Positions 19,045 through 27,831 of a stretch of 64,000 nt of DNA are shown in pieces. The DNA lies in NCBI RefSeq assembly GCF_002917925.1, contig NZ_PPFE01000001.1, forward strand, positions 124,001 through 188,000. Reading direction: 5' to 3'. The notes under the pieces are model-generated. The model saw only the letters and a list, made by a program, of their open reading frames with translations, had not been told where the DNA came from and made no database searches. Position 1 is the stretch's first letter. Each line of letters opens with the position of its first letter. Position numbers and translations under genes: made by a program. The stretch comes from Roseovarius confluentis. Lineage in GTDB: Bacteria > Pseudomonadota > Alphaproteobacteria > Rhodobacterales > Rhodobacteraceae.

Positions 19045-20463
19045 TCACGTGCCGCAGAAGGTCTGCTGGACCGCTTCGGACGGCTCTGGTGGGCGGGCGA
19101 GGTCCGCAGCATTGCTCCGGGAGCGGTATGGCTCGGCCAGCACCTCGCACAGCCGGTGAAACGGAGCCATGTCCCCGGCCACCGCCGCCGCGATCATCTG
19201 CTCGACGCGGTGATTGCGCGGAATGTAGACTGGGTTGGCCGCGCGCATCACGTCATCCGGCGCCTGTTCCTGCTCCAACCGTTCGCGCCAGTCCTTTTCC
19301 CAGGCGTCGAACGCCGTTGGGTCCAGAAATTCGTCCCGGGGCTTGCCGTCGCTCAACGCCCGGAATGTGTTCGTAAAGTCGGCGCGGGAGGCGGCCATGG
19401 TATCCAAAAGCGATACGATCATCGGTTCGTCCTCTGACGTCGCATCGGCCAACCCGATTTTGCGCCCGAATAGCGCGCGCCAGGTGTCATGAACCTGGCC
19501 CGGCATGGCGTGAACGGCATTTGTAAACTCTTCGACCGCCTTGTCCTGATCCGGCATCAAGGGCACCAGTGCCGTCGCCAGTTGGGCCATGTTCCACGCG
19601 ATCACGTTGGGCTGGTTGGCAAAGGCATAGCGCCCGTGCATGTCGATGGACGAAAATACGGTGTCGGGATGGTAGGCGTCCATGAAGGCGCAGGGCCCAT
19701 AGTCGATGGTCTCACCCGACAGCGTGGTGTTGTCGGTGTTCATCACGCCGTGAATAAACCCGACCGACATCCACTGCGCCACCAGCCGCGCCTGTCGCGC
19801 GATCACTGCGTCCAGCAGCTCCGCCGGGGAAGTCACCTCGGGATAGTGACGCTCCACCACGTGTTCGTAGAGCGCCTGAAGCGCGGGCAGGTCGCGCCGT
19901 GCTGCAAAGAACTGGAATGTGCCGACTCGGATATGACTTTGCGCGACGCGGGTGAGCACGGCACCGGGCAGGGCGCCGGTGTCGCGAAACACCGACTCGC
20001 CAGTCAGCGTCGCCGCCAGCGCGCGGCTGGTGGGGATGCCAAGCGCGTGCATCGCCTCACTCACCACGTATTCCCGTAGCACTGGCCCCAACCAGGCGCG
20101 CCCGTCGCCCATTCGCGAATAGGGCGTCGGCCCGGAGCCTTTGAGCTGGATATCGAATCGCGTCCCGTTCGACGCGACTTCTCCCAACAGGTTGGCCCGG
20201 CCGTCACCCAATTGTGGTGAAAAGCCGCCGAACTGGTGCCCCGCATAGACCTGTGCCAGCGGGTCAGCGCCGGTTGGTATCGCGTTGCCGGCAAAAACGC
20301 GCGCCATTTCGTCCTCGGAGCCCGTTATGATCCCGAGATCACGCGCCAGCACATCGTTGAATGCGATCAGCTGCGGCGCTTTGACAGGCACGGGGGGCTG
20401 TCTGGTGAAAAAGCGGTCGGGCAGGCGGGCATAGGAATTGTCGAATGGGATTTGCAGATTCAT
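19045..20463 (-). CDS. selO: Protein adenylyltransferase SelO
   Basis: SelO is a pseudokinase-fold enzyme that transfers AMP from ATP to Ser, Thr or Tyr of target proteins, with links to redox stress (family knowledge). The 472-aa product shows FSPQLGDGRANLLGE, IQLKGSGPTPYSRMGDGRAW (ATP-binding lysine region), GFIHGVMNTDN and DYGPCAFMD (metal-binding DYG). The C-terminus ends TFCGT, keeping a cysteine near the position where animal SelO has selenocysteine. It is monocistronic-looking: convergent downstream, with a GNAT gene ending 32 nt upstream. Confidence 0.93.
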   Translation of the reverse strand: MNLQIPFDNSYARLPDRFFTRQPPVPVKAPQLIAFNDVLARDLGIITGSEDEMARVFAGNAIPTGADPLAQVYAGHQFGGFSPQLGDGRANLLGEVASNGTRFDIQLKGSGPTPYSRMGDGRAWLGPVLREYVVSEAMHALGIPTSRALAATLTGESVFRDTGALPGAVLTRVAQSHIRVGTFQFFAARRDLPALQALYEHVVERHYPEVTSPAELLDAVIARQARLVAQWMSVGFIHGVMNTDNTTLSGETIDYGPCAFMDAYHPDTVFSSIDMHGRYAFANQPNVIAWNMAQLATALVPLMPDQDKAVEEFTNAVHAMPGQVHDTWRALFGRKIGLADATSEDEPMIVSLLDTMAASRADFTNTFRALSDGKPRDEFLDPTAFDAWEKDWRERLEQEQAPDDVMRAANPVYIPRNHRVEQMIAAAVAGDMAPFHRLCEVLAEPYRSRSNAADLARPPEPSEAVQQTFCGT

Positions 20464-20495
20464 ACCTCAAAACATAGTAGCATATCCCGCGAACG

Positions 20496-20942
20496 CTAGA
20501 GCTTGCGTGACATCAGCATATAGTTCTCGCGTGGCTCGAAGCGCAGTTTCTCGTAGATGCGCCGCGCTTTTGCGTTGTCGCGGCTGACCTCCAAGTGAAT
20601 TGCCTTCATGCCGGCCGACGCCAGCGTCTTGGGCAAGGTCAGAAGAATTTCCGAACCGATTCCGCGGCCTCTCACACCGGGGCGGATGAAGATTTCGTCG
20701 ACGAACCCATCCAGTCCGCCGAACTCCACCGACCAGCCGAAGGTGATGGTGACATAGCCGATCGGTGCGCGTCTCGGTCCGGCCAGGTAGACGCAACCGT
20801 GCGGCGATCCCTCCAGAAGCGGCGAAAGGGCGTCCCGCCGGGTCGCATCGTCCTGCACGATGCCTTCTTCTTGGTGGAACGCCGCCACCAGCGGCATAAG
20901 GCGCTCCATGTCCTCTATCGCGGCAAGGGTCAGTTTCGTCAT
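20496..20942 (-). CDS. GNAT family N-acetyltransferase
   Basis: A 148-aa single-domain GNAT. VDEIFIRPGVRGRGIGSEIL contains the acetyl-CoA pyrophosphate loop (RGRGIG), and HLEVSRDNAKARRIYEKLRF is the downstream motif B. The substrate is unknown. The ATG at 20942 overlaps the nucleoside hydrolase stop (ATGA), so the two are co-translated. A longer in-frame start at 21038 would sit inside the nucleoside hydrolase and was rejected. Confidence 0.87.
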   Translation of the reverse strand: MTKLTLAAIEDMERLMPLVAAFHQEEGIVQDDATRRDALSPLLEGSPHGCVYLAGPRRAPIGYVTITFGWSVEFGGLDGFVDEIFIRPGVRGRGIGSEILLTLPKTLASAGMKAIHLEVSRDNAKARRIYEKLRFEPRENYMLMSRKL

Positions 20943-21880
20943 AGCCGGGCCAGCCTTTCGGTCAGTAGGTCGAAAAATCCGTCGGCATCCAGGTCCCCGA
21001 TGAACAACGCGTTTGGCGTCCGGTCCGTCACTCCCCACCAGTCCGTCACGGTCATTCCCATGGTCAGTTCCGACTGGGTTTCGATCTCGACATTGACGTG
21101 TCGGCCCGAGAACAGCGCTGGCCGGAGCAGGTAGGCAACGGTGCAGGGATCGTGCAGCGGCGCCCCCTCCGAGCCGTATTTCTCGCGGTCGTACCGTTCG
21201 AAGAAGTCTGTCATCTCTGCAACAGCTTGACCCACGCGGTTGCCCAGGGCGCGAAAGGCATCGTTGCGCGCCCGGGTGACCAGCGCCTTGTGCGTCACAT
21301 CGAGCGGCATGACCACGATCGGGACGCCGGAACTGAAAACCGTGTCTGCCGCATGCGGATCGACGTGGATGTTGAACTCGGACGCGGGCGTGATGTTGCC
21401 CACTTCGAAATAGGCGCCGCCCATGAGGACGACCTCCCGCACGTTCCGAACGATCTCGGGCGCCCTGCGGAACGCCGTGGCGATGTTGGTCAGCGGCCCG
21501 ATCGGCACCAGAGTGACAGTGCCCTCAGACTCCTTCCGTAGTGTCTCGATGATGAAATCGACGGCGTGCATATCCTCAACCTGCATCGTCGGCTCGGGCA
21601 GGTTGGGACCGTCCAGTCCGGTTTTGCCGTGCACGTGCTCTGCGGTCACAAGGCCACGGTTGAGCGGGCGGTCGCATCCGGCATAAACCTTGATATCGCG
21701 CCGCTCGGCAAGCTCGCAGACCATCCTTGCATTGCGGGTGGTCAGGTCGAGCGGCACGTTGCCGGCCACACAGGTAATTCCCAGAACCTCGACCTCGTCC
21801 GGACTCCCAAGCGCCAGAAGGATCGCGACGGCGTCGTCCTGCCCGGGGTCGGTGTCGATGATGATTTTGCGCACGCTCAT
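20939..21880 (-). CDS. Nucleoside hydrolase
   Basis: Cleaves the N-glycosidic bond of nucleosides for base salvage. The 313-aa product opens with IIIDTDPGQDDAVAILLAL, the DTDPGxDDA calcium-binding signature of the IU-nucleoside hydrolase family. Supporting motifs are VTLVPIGPLTNIA, VVLMGGAYFEVGNITPASEFNI and HDPCTVAYLL (late Asp ligand with His). The exact base preference (inosine/uridine or pyrimidine) cannot be fixed. It is first in an operon with a GNAT acetyltransferase. Confidence 0.93.
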   Translation of the reverse strand: MSVRKIIIDTDPGQDDAVAILLALGSPDEVEVLGITCVAGNVPLDLTTRNARMVCELAERRDIKVYAGCDRPLNRGLVTAEHVHGKTGLDGPNLPEPTMQVEDMHAVDFIIETLRKESEGTVTLVPIGPLTNIATAFRRAPEIVRNVREVVLMGGAYFEVGNITPASEFNIHVDPHAADTVFSSGVPIVVMPLDVTHKALVTRARNDAFRALGNRVGQAVAEMTDFFERYDREKYGSEGAPLHDPCTVAYLLRPALFSGRHVNVEIETQSELTMGMTVTDWWGVTDRTPNALFIGDLDADGFFDLLTERLARL

Positions 21881-22032
21881 GCAAATCCCCTGTCACGGCG
21901 GACATTGCTTGTCCACTGCGCATGATTCTTCTTGGCGGAAATACTCCGGGGCAGGGGCGTTATCCTTTGTTCGACCAGAGCGGCAGGCAGCCTACGCAAA
22001 ACCGTCCTGCGTGGTGCGGCAACTCAAGCGGA

Positions 22033-23217
22033 TCAGCGGCCCAACTCCCTCATCCCGCGTTCGATACCGTCAAGGGTCATCGGCACCATTCGGTCCTCGA
22101 ATATCTCGCGAACCATTCCGATCGAATGGGTGTAACCCCAATAGGCCTCGGGCACCGGGTTGATCCACAGGTGCTCGGGCCATTGCGCTCGTGCCCGCTG
22201 CAGCCAGACCTGTCCGGCCTCGGCGTTCCAGTGCTCGTTAGCGCCGCCCGGATAGGCAATCTCGTAAGGCGACATCGAGGCGTCGCCGACGAAGATGCAC
22301 TTGTAGTCCGGCCCATAAGTGCGCAGCACCTCGTCGGTCGGGGTCTGCGCGTCCCAGCGGCGGCGGTTGTCGCGCCAGACGCCTTCATAAAGGCAGTTGT
22401 GGAAATAGTAGTATTCCAGATGCTTGAACTCGGTTCGCGCGGCAGAAAACAGTTCCTCGACCATCTTGATATGTGGGTCCATTGACCCGCCCACGTCCAG
22501 AAACAGCAGCACCTTAACCGCGTTGCGCTTCTCGGGGCGCGTCTTGACGTCGAGATAACCGTGCTCGGCCGTCGCCCGGATCGTACCGTCGAGGTCCAGT
22601 TCCTCCTCGGCGCCGTCCCGCGCCCATCGCCGCAGTCGCTTCAGCGCCACCTTGATGTTGCGTGTCCCCAACTCGATCGTATCGTCGAGATTGCGGAACT
22701 CACGCTTGTCCCAAACCTTGACGGCCCGCTGGTGGCGGCTTTCCTTCTGGCCGATGCGCACGCCTTCGGGGTTGTAACCATAGGCGCCGAAGGGTGAGGT
22801 GCCCGCCGTGCCGATCCACTTGTTGCCGCCCTGGTGCCGGCCCTGTTGTTCCTTCAGCCGCTCTTTCAGGGTCTCCATCAGCTTGTCGAATCCGCCAAGC
22901 GCCTCGATCTCGGCCCGTTCCTCCTCGCTCAGGTGCTTTTCTGCCAGCTTTTCCAGCCACTCCTGAGGGATATCGACCGCCTCGATCACGTCGTTTGAAC
23001 TGATGGCTTCCAGGCCCTCGAAACTGGCGGCGAAGGCGCGGTCGAAGCGGTCGATCATCCGCTCGTCCTTCACCATCGCTGTGCGGGCGAGATAGTAGAA
23101 CCCCTCCAAGTCATAGGTCACGAGTCCCGCGCCCATCGCTTCCAAAAAGGTCAGGTACTCGCGCAGCGAGACCGGCAGGCCCGCCTTCCTGAGATTCTCG
23201 AAGAAGGGCAGGAACAT
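22033..23217 (-). CDS. VWA domain-containing CoxE-like protein
   Basis: A 394-aa protein of the CoxE/VWA family that partners MoxR-type AAA+ ATPases. The N-terminal helical region starts FLPFFENLRKAGLPVSLREYLTFLEAM. The C-terminal half holds the von Willebrand A fold with a modified MIDAS (LLFLDVGGSMDPHI) and later CIFVGDASMSPYEI. MoxR-VWA pairs act as chaperones for cofactor insertion or complex assembly (family knowledge). The MoxR gene lies about 1.9 kb upstream on the same strand, separated by a 55-aa gene and a DUF2927 gene. Client unknown. Confidence 0.9.
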   Translation of the reverse strand: MFLPFFENLRKAGLPVSLREYLTFLEAMGAGLVTYDLEGFYYLARTAMVKDERMIDRFDRAFAASFEGLEAISSNDVIEAVDIPQEWLEKLAEKHLSEEERAEIEALGGFDKLMETLKERLKEQQGRHQGGNKWIGTAGTSPFGAYGYNPEGVRIGQKESRHQRAVKVWDKREFRNLDDTIELGTRNIKVALKRLRRWARDGAEEELDLDGTIRATAEHGYLDVKTRPEKRNAVKVLLFLDVGGSMDPHIKMVEELFSAARTEFKHLEYYYFHNCLYEGVWRDNRRRWDAQTPTDEVLRTYGPDYKCIFVGDASMSPYEIAYPGGANEHWNAEAGQVWLQRARAQWPEHLWINPVPEAYWGYTHSIGMVREIFEDRMVPMTLDGIERGMRELGR

Positions 23218-23225
23218 CGCTTACC

Positions 23226-23393
23226 TCAGATCGACATGCGGTGAATAATCAGCGTAGCGAAAAGCCCCAGCAGGGTGAAGATCAGGCAATAGACCGCCGC
23301 GTAAAGAAGAATGTCGGCAGTTCGCCCCTTGCGCCGCCACGCGGTGAATGCTCCCAGGCTCGCGCCCAGGATCGCGCCGAATACTACGATCAT
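23226..23393 (-). CDS. Small two-helix membrane protein (55 aa)
   Basis: A 55-aa frame starting ATG 23393 lies between the VWA gene (8-nt gap) and the DUF2927 gene (17-nt gap). It has an N-terminal hydrophobic segment (VVFGAILGASLGAFTAW), a basic turn (RRKGRTAD) and a second hydrophobic segment (AVYCLIFTLLGLFATLII). Both arginines and lysine sit in the turn, as the positive-inside rule predicts for a hairpin with a cytoplasmic loop. The tight spacing on both sides supports it being real. No known family is recognised. Confidence 0.72.
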   Translation of the reverse strand: MIVVFGAILGASLGAFTAWRRKGRTADILLYAAVYCLIFTLLGLFATLIIHRMSI

Positions 23394-23410
23394 CGTGTCT
23401 TCCCGTCAGG

Positions 23411-24766
23411 TCACTTCAGGGGGCTGAGCGATGAGATCTCCCGCAGTTTCGCGCGTACCGCCCAGTCCGCGCCGAACCCGTACCGTGCCCAGCCGATACT
23501 GTCCAGCCGCACCGACTGCGCCTCAGCGACGCGGCCCGTCAGGTCCAGCGCCTCGGCCCTGAGCAACATGAGCGTAGACAGAAGCGCCGCGTTTTCATGA
23601 CGTTCCGCGATTGCAAGATGCGGCGCCAGGATGGTCAGGGCCAATTGGCCATTGCCCTCGGCGATGGCGAACGCGGCCAGCTGCGAGGCGGAATAGGCGC
23701 GGTGCAGCTCGGTGCCGGGGGTCTGGCTGTAGAACCGCTCGGCGAGGCGGAAATGCTCGAATGCGGTGTCGGGTTGGCTGGCCTGGGTCAGGCGCCCCAT
23801 GGCGAAATGCGAAAACGCCCGTCGGTGATCGTACCAGCCCATAGCGTCTGCGATACGCAGCGCCTCGGCTGCGGCCACCAGCCGTTGCGAATGGCCAGCG
23901 CCGGGGCCAAGCGCGGTCTGCACCGCCTCGATCCAGGCCCGCGGGGTCGATGACAGTGCGTGCGGCGCAATTGAATCGCCGGCAGGATTGAGACGCGACA
24001 GGATCGACGGCAGTCGCGCCGCGACCTGTCCTCGTGTCATGCCCGAACGCAGATCCGGCGAGTAGTAGACCCGCAGGATCAGCATGTCGAAGCCGGTAAG
24101 AATCGTGTGCACGTTGTCGTCGTTGAACACGCTGTCGGGTAGCCGGTATAAATCGTTGAGCGGGCCAAGCGACTGCGCGACTTCTTCGTGCAGGCAGTCG
24201 CGCACCTCTTGCGGCGAGGCATCGTTGGGCAGGAAGATCGCGATCTGCTTACGCTCTATCAGCGTGCTCCAGTTCGTCTGCCGCTTGTTGCGCGCCGCGC
24301 GGTACTCTGACAGGCGGCTGATGTTGGGAACCACGAAACAGGCCGCCTTGGGCAGGTGCCTGCGGATCTTTGCCCGCGGCACGGCCTCGATGGTGATGTT
24401 GGCGACGTCGGACCGGACGCGGGCGATGTCGATCTTTGCTTCGGTGCGCAGGCGGTGCACCAGCCGGTTGAGATCGGGAATAAGCGTCGACGGAGGATTG
24501 CCCGTGACCCGTATGGAAATCGGTCCCTCGAACCGCGAGAAATTCTTCAACTTTCTTCCCGACTCAAGCTGGAAGGACAGTTCCAGGAAATCCCGAGCTA
24601 TATCGCTGTTGGACCGTGACGGCGGGACCGGGCGCGGCGCGGAGAAGGACTTCAACGCGGGCAGGGAACTGGCGGACGGTGTGGCCGCACGGGTCGGCAT
24701 TTCACTGGAGGGACCCGGAACGCACGCGCCCAGCATAAGGAACAATGGAAGAATGACGCGGCGCAT
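23411..24766 (-). CDS. DUF2927 domain lipoprotein
   Basis: A 451-aa predicted lipoprotein. The signal is MRRVILPLFLMLGAC, with lipobox LGAC and Cys15. A Pro/Ser-rich linker precedes a domain matching DUF2927 (SNSDIARDFLELSFQLESGR, then CLHEEVAQSLGPLNDLYRLPDSVFND). The HEEVAQ element resembles a metalloprotease-like HExxx site without the second histidine. Residues from about 300 look like TPR-type helices (RLTQASQPDTAFEHFRLAER). Function unknown. It shares the strand and close spacing with the VWA and 55-aa genes, suggesting an envelope role for that module. Confidence 0.82.
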   Translation of the reverse strand: MRRVILPLFLMLGACVPGPSSEMPTRAATPSASSLPALKSFSAPRPVPPSRSNSDIARDFLELSFQLESGRKLKNFSRFEGPISIRVTGNPPSTLIPDLNRLVHRLRTEAKIDIARVRSDVANITIEAVPRAKIRRHLPKAACFVVPNISRLSEYRAARNKRQTNWSTLIERKQIAIFLPNDASPQEVRDCLHEEVAQSLGPLNDLYRLPDSVFNDDNVHTILTGFDMLILRVYYSPDLRSGMTRGQVAARLPSILSRLNPAGDSIAPHALSSTPRAWIEAVQTALGPGAGHSQRLVAAAEALRIADAMGWYDHRRAFSHFAMGRLTQASQPDTAFEHFRLAERFYSQTPGTELHRAYSASQLAAFAIAEGNGQLALTILAPHLAIAERHENAALLSTLMLLRAEALDLTGRVAEAQSVRLDSIGWARYGFGADWAVRAKLREISSLSPLK

Positions 24767-25122
24767 AAGCCCCCCGATGCCTGTATCAACTCTAGTGGCA
24801 GGCGGTCGTCGTGATTCACCCTGCCATCCGGCGCAGTCGCCGCCTGATCGTTCTGCGCGTCCTTGACCGCACGCATTTCGACCTGCTGTTCAATGCAGCC
24901 TACCGGACAGGTGCCTTGATTGCCTCTTACTTCGTTCCCAGTAAGGAGCAAAAAAGACAAAACTGTGGCCGAATCGCCAGCAATCCGAATCACGATTCGA
25001 AGTCCGTTTTGAATGATCCCCGAATTCTGGACATACGGAATTTACCGTCTCCATTTTGGGGAATGATTGTTGCCGCTTCGGCACGCATTTGCGTGCCGGT
25101 GTCGAATTTTCAGACTAGACCT
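24767..25122. other. Intergenic region, 356 bp, between moxR-type gene and DUF2927 gene
   Basis: No supported gene. ORFs crossing it on both strands have no recognisable family and overlap neighbours. It contains one perfect GC-rich hairpin (25079-25098) near the end of the MoxR gene. It must also hold the promoter of the DUF2927/55-aa/VWA operon, for which I see no clear -35/-10 pair. Confidence 0.6.
25079..25098 (-). terminator. Hairpin downstream of the MoxR gene
   Basis: CGGCACGC-ATTT-GCGTGCCG is an 8-bp perfect stem with a 4-nt loop, 25 nt past the MoxR stop on the leftward strand. No T-run follows, so termination would be non-canonical. Confidence 0.5.
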
Positions 25123-25962
25123 TTAGCGTTGGCGGCGCGCCATGAAGGCCAACCGTTCAAAAAGGTGCACGTCCTGCTCATTCTTCAGTAGCGCCCCATG
25201 CAGCTTGGGCAGGGCGTCGGCCCCGTCGCGCTTGAGGTCTTCCGCCGTCAGGTCTTCGGCCAGGATAAGCTTCAGCCAGTCCAGCACTTCCGAGGTCGAA
25301 GGCTTCTTCTTCAGTCCCGATTGTTCTCGGATGTCATAAAATTGGGTCAACGCCTCGGTCAGCAGCCGTTCCTTGATACCCGGATGGTGAACCTCGACGA
25401 TCTGTTTCATCGTATCGGGGTCCGGAAAACGGATGTAATGGAAGAAACACCGTCGCAGAAAGGCGTCGGGCAGTTCCTTTTCGTTGTTCGAGGTGATGAT
25501 CACGATCGGCCGCTGGACCGCGCGGACGGTCTCGCCGGTCTCGTAGACGTGAAACTCCATACGGTCCAGTTCCTGCAACAGGTCGTTGGGAAACTCGATA
25601 TCAGCCTTGTCGATCTCGTCGATCAGCAACACGATCTTTTCCTCGGCCTCGAACGCTTGCCACAGTTTGCCCTTGCGGATGTAGTTGCGCACGTCGTGCA
25701 CGCGTTCCTCGCCCAACTGGCTGTCGCGCAGCCGCGACACCGCGTCGTACTCGTAAAGACCCTGCTGTGCCTTGATGGTGGACTTGATGTTCCACTCCAG
25801 CATCGGCAGGCCCAGGCCGTTGGCAACTTGCCGGGCCAACTCGGTCTTTCCGGTGCCCGGCTCGCCTTTGACCAGAAGGGGGCGCTCCAGAGTCACGGCG
25901 GCATTTACCGCGACGGTCAGGTCGTCGGTGGCGATATAGGCGTCGGTGCCTTCGAATTTCAT
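25123..25962 (-). CDS. MoxR family AAA+ ATPase
   Basis: A 279-aa AAA+ ATPase. Walker A is GEPGTGKTEL, Walker B is IVLLIDEIDKAD, sensor 1 is IIITSNNEKELPDAFLRRC and the arginine-finger region follows. MoxR ATPases work with VWA proteins in assembling or activating enzyme complexes. The partner here is probably the CoxE-like VWA protein at 22.0-23.2 kb on the same strand. ATG 25962 (MKFEGTDAYIATDDL) follows an AAGGGAC ribosome site; an upstream in-frame ATG at 26025 adds 21 residues outside the family. It is divergent from dksA. Confidence 0.92.
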   Translation of the reverse strand: MKFEGTDAYIATDDLTVAVNAAVTLERPLLVKGEPGTGKTELARQVANGLGLPMLEWNIKSTIKAQQGLYEYDAVSRLRDSQLGEERVHDVRNYIRKGKLWQAFEAEEKIVLLIDEIDKADIEFPNDLLQELDRMEFHVYETGETVRAVQRPIVIITSNNEKELPDAFLRRCFFHYIRFPDPDTMKQIVEVHHPGIKERLLTEALTQFYDIREQSGLKKKPSTSEVLDWLKLILAEDLTAEDLKRDGADALPKLHGALLKNEQDVHLFERLAFMARRQR

Positions 25963-26166
25963 GAGCGTCCCTTTTCTTGGTCCCGCCGCGCGCAAGTGGC
26001 CGGTCGCATGGAATTTTTGCAGCACCCTATTGTCATGGGGAATTCACATCAATGGCGGGCATTTGTGTAGTGACAATCTGTCGAGGCGCGTGTAATTGCA
26101 CGCCACAAGGTGGATTTCTAAAGGGGAAGTTGGGTGACCGACGGGGACCTGCAGGAGGGAGTGGAA

Positions 26167-26589
26167 ATGAAACAGGACGTGGTTCTGTCGGAGGATTACA
26201 CTCCGGCCGAAGACGAGCCGTTCATGAACGAACGGCAAGTGGAGTATTTTCGTCGCAAGCTGCTGACCTGGAAGAGCGAATTGCTCGAGGACAGCCGCGA
26301 TACCATCGAGGGCCTTCAGGACGGCACGCGCGCCATCCCCGACGTGGCCGACCGCGCCAGCGAGGAAACCGACCGGGCGCTGGAACTGCGCACACGCGAT
26401 CGCCAGCGCAAGCTTGTCGCCAAGATCGACGCTGCGCTGCGCCGGATTGACGAGGGCGAATACGGCTATTGCGAAGTGACCGGCGAGCCGATCAGCCTCA
26501 AGCGTCTGGATGCGCGCCCGATCGCGACGATGAGTCTCGAGGCGCAAGAACGTCACGAACGGCGCGAAAAGGTTCACCGCGACGACTGA
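26167..26589 (+). CDS. dksA: RNA polymerase-binding regulator DksA, zinc-site-degenerate
   Basis: DksA binds the RNA polymerase secondary channel and, with ppGpp, resets transcription of stable RNA and amino-acid genes. The 140-aa product keeps the coiled-coil tip DVADRAS (DxxDxA) and the C-terminal helix. Of the four zinc cysteines in E. coli DksA only the first remains (YCEVTGEPI, Cys102); the others read Thr105, Ser123 and Ala126. Related alphaproteobacterial DksA proteins are also described without a full zinc site. ATG 26167 is preferred over GTG 26134 because GGAGGGAGTGGAA lies immediately upstream. A terminator follows. Confidence 0.92.
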   Translation: MKQDVVLSEDYTPAEDEPFMNERQVEYFRRKLLTWKSELLEDSRDTIEGLQDGTRAIPDVADRASEETDRALELRTRDRQRKLVAKIDAALRRIDEGEYGYCEVTGEPISLKRLDARPIATMSLEAQERHERREKVHRDD

Positions 26590-26616
26590 TCGCCGGAGAA
26601 CCTAAGCGAATTCAAG

Positions 26617-26643
26617 ACGCCGAGGCTTTTGCTTCGGCGTTTT
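26617..26643 (+). terminator. Rho-independent terminator of dksA
   Basis: ACGCCGAGGC-TTTT-GCTTCGGCGT forms a 10-bp stem with one G-T wobble and a TTTT loop, followed by TTT. It ends 18 nt before the flavin monooxygenase start, separating the two genes. Confidence 0.85.
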
Positions 26644-26661
26644 CGCATTCAAAGGATCGTC

Positions 26662-27831
26662 ATGGATATCGCGTCTCTCAATTGCATCGTTCTCGGCGGA
26701 GGCATTGGTGGGCTGACAACGGCGATCATGCTGCGCCGCGCGGGCGCCGCCGTGCGCGTTCTTGAACAAGCCCCCCGGATCACGGAAGTGGGCGCGGGCC
26801 TGCAGATCAGTCCCAACGGCTTCGTCGTGCTCGAAAAGCTGGGCTTGGGCAGTGCGCTGAGGGCGAAATCCGTGCGCGGGCAGTCGGTGCTGTTGCGCGA
26901 CTACAAGGGGACCGAAGTCGTCCGTCTCGATCTCGCGCGGCTGCCATGCGGTGACTACCATTTCGTGCATCGCGCCGACCTCGTCCACATCCTCGAACAC
27001 GCAGCCCTTGCAGCAGGGGTCGAGATATCGCTGGGCCATACGGCGATGTCCGTGACGCCGGGACCGGCGCCTCAGGTCACCCTGAAGGACGGATCCATGC
27101 TCGACTGCGATCTGGTGGTCGGCGCCGACGGGCTCCATTCGGTTGCGCGACAGGCGCTCAACGGCACGTCCGCCCCTTTCTTTACCCGGCAGGTGGCCTG
27201 GCGCGCCGTGATACCCGAAACCGGCGCCGACCCTCAGGCGCAGGTGTTCATGGGCCCACACCGGCATCTTGTCACCTATCCCCTCCGCGGCGGGCGTATG
27301 CGCAACCTCGTCGCTGTACAGGAACGGGCTCAGTGGCACGAGGAAAGCTGGACCGCCGAGGATGATCCGGAAACGCTGCGCGGCGTCTTCGGGGATTTCG
27401 GGCGCGACGCGAAGGATTTGCTCGACCGGGTGGAAAAAGTGAATCGCTGGGGGCTTTTCCGCCATTCGGTGGCCGCAAAATGGCATTTGGGTGGCGTGGT
27501 TCTGGCCGGAGACGCGGCCCATCCTACGCTTCCCTTCATGGCGCAAGGGGCCAATATGGCGCTGGAAGACGCCTTCGCTCTTGGCCGTTGCCTTGGCGAC
27601 GGCTCGACTTTGGAAGCCGCGCTAAGTGCTTACCAAGACATGCGTTTTGACCGCGTGCGACGGGTTGTAGACACCGCCAGCCGAAATGCCTGGAAATACC
27701 ACCTTAGTTTTCCGCCGCTCCGCGCCGCGGCACACGCCGCCCTTCGTATTGGCGGGGCTTTGATGCCCGGCCGCATGGTTGGACAGTTCGACTGGATCTA
27801 CGGCTACGACGTTACGGCGACGGACGTCTAA
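26662..27831 (+). CDS. FAD-dependent monooxygenase, salicylate hydroxylase-like
   Basis: A 389-aa group A flavoprotein hydroxylase. CIVLGGGIGGLTTAIMLRRAG is the dinucleotide-binding loop, VVGADGLHSVARQ the DG motif, and LAGDAAHPTLPFMAQGANMALEDA the GD motif contacting FAD ribityl phosphate. Such enzymes use NAD(P)H and O2 to hydroxylate aromatic or related substrates; the closest general resemblance is to salicylate/3-hydroxybenzoate hydroxylases. The substrate is not deducible, and no ring-cleavage genes are nearby. ATG 26662 with AAGGATC upstream was chosen. Its stop overlaps the convergent xth stop. Confidence 0.87.
   Translation: MDIASLNCIVLGGGIGGLTTAIMLRRAGAAVRVLEQAPRITEVGAGLQISPNGFVVLEKLGLGSALRAKSVRGQSVLLRDYKGTEVVRLDLARLPCGDYHFVHRADLVHILEHAALAAGVEISLGHTAMSVTPGPAPQVTLKDGSMLDCDLVVGADGLHSVARQALNGTSAPFFTRQVAWRAVIPETGADPQAQVFMGPHRHLVTYPLRGGRMRNLVAVQERAQWHEESWTAEDDPETLRGVFGDFGRDAKDLLDRVEKVNRWGLFRHSVAAKWHLGGVVLAGDAAHPTLPFMAQGANMALEDAFALGRCLGDGSTLEAALSAYQDMRFDRVRRVVDTASRNAWKYHLSFPPLRAAAHAALRIGGALMPGRMVGQFDWIYGYDVTATDV

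Noticed and set aside
24811..25191. 126-codon ORF on the plus strand in the 24.8-25.1 kb gap
   Set aside because: It overlaps the MoxR gene's coding end, has no ribosome site or recognisable motif, and has the composition of a chance frame.
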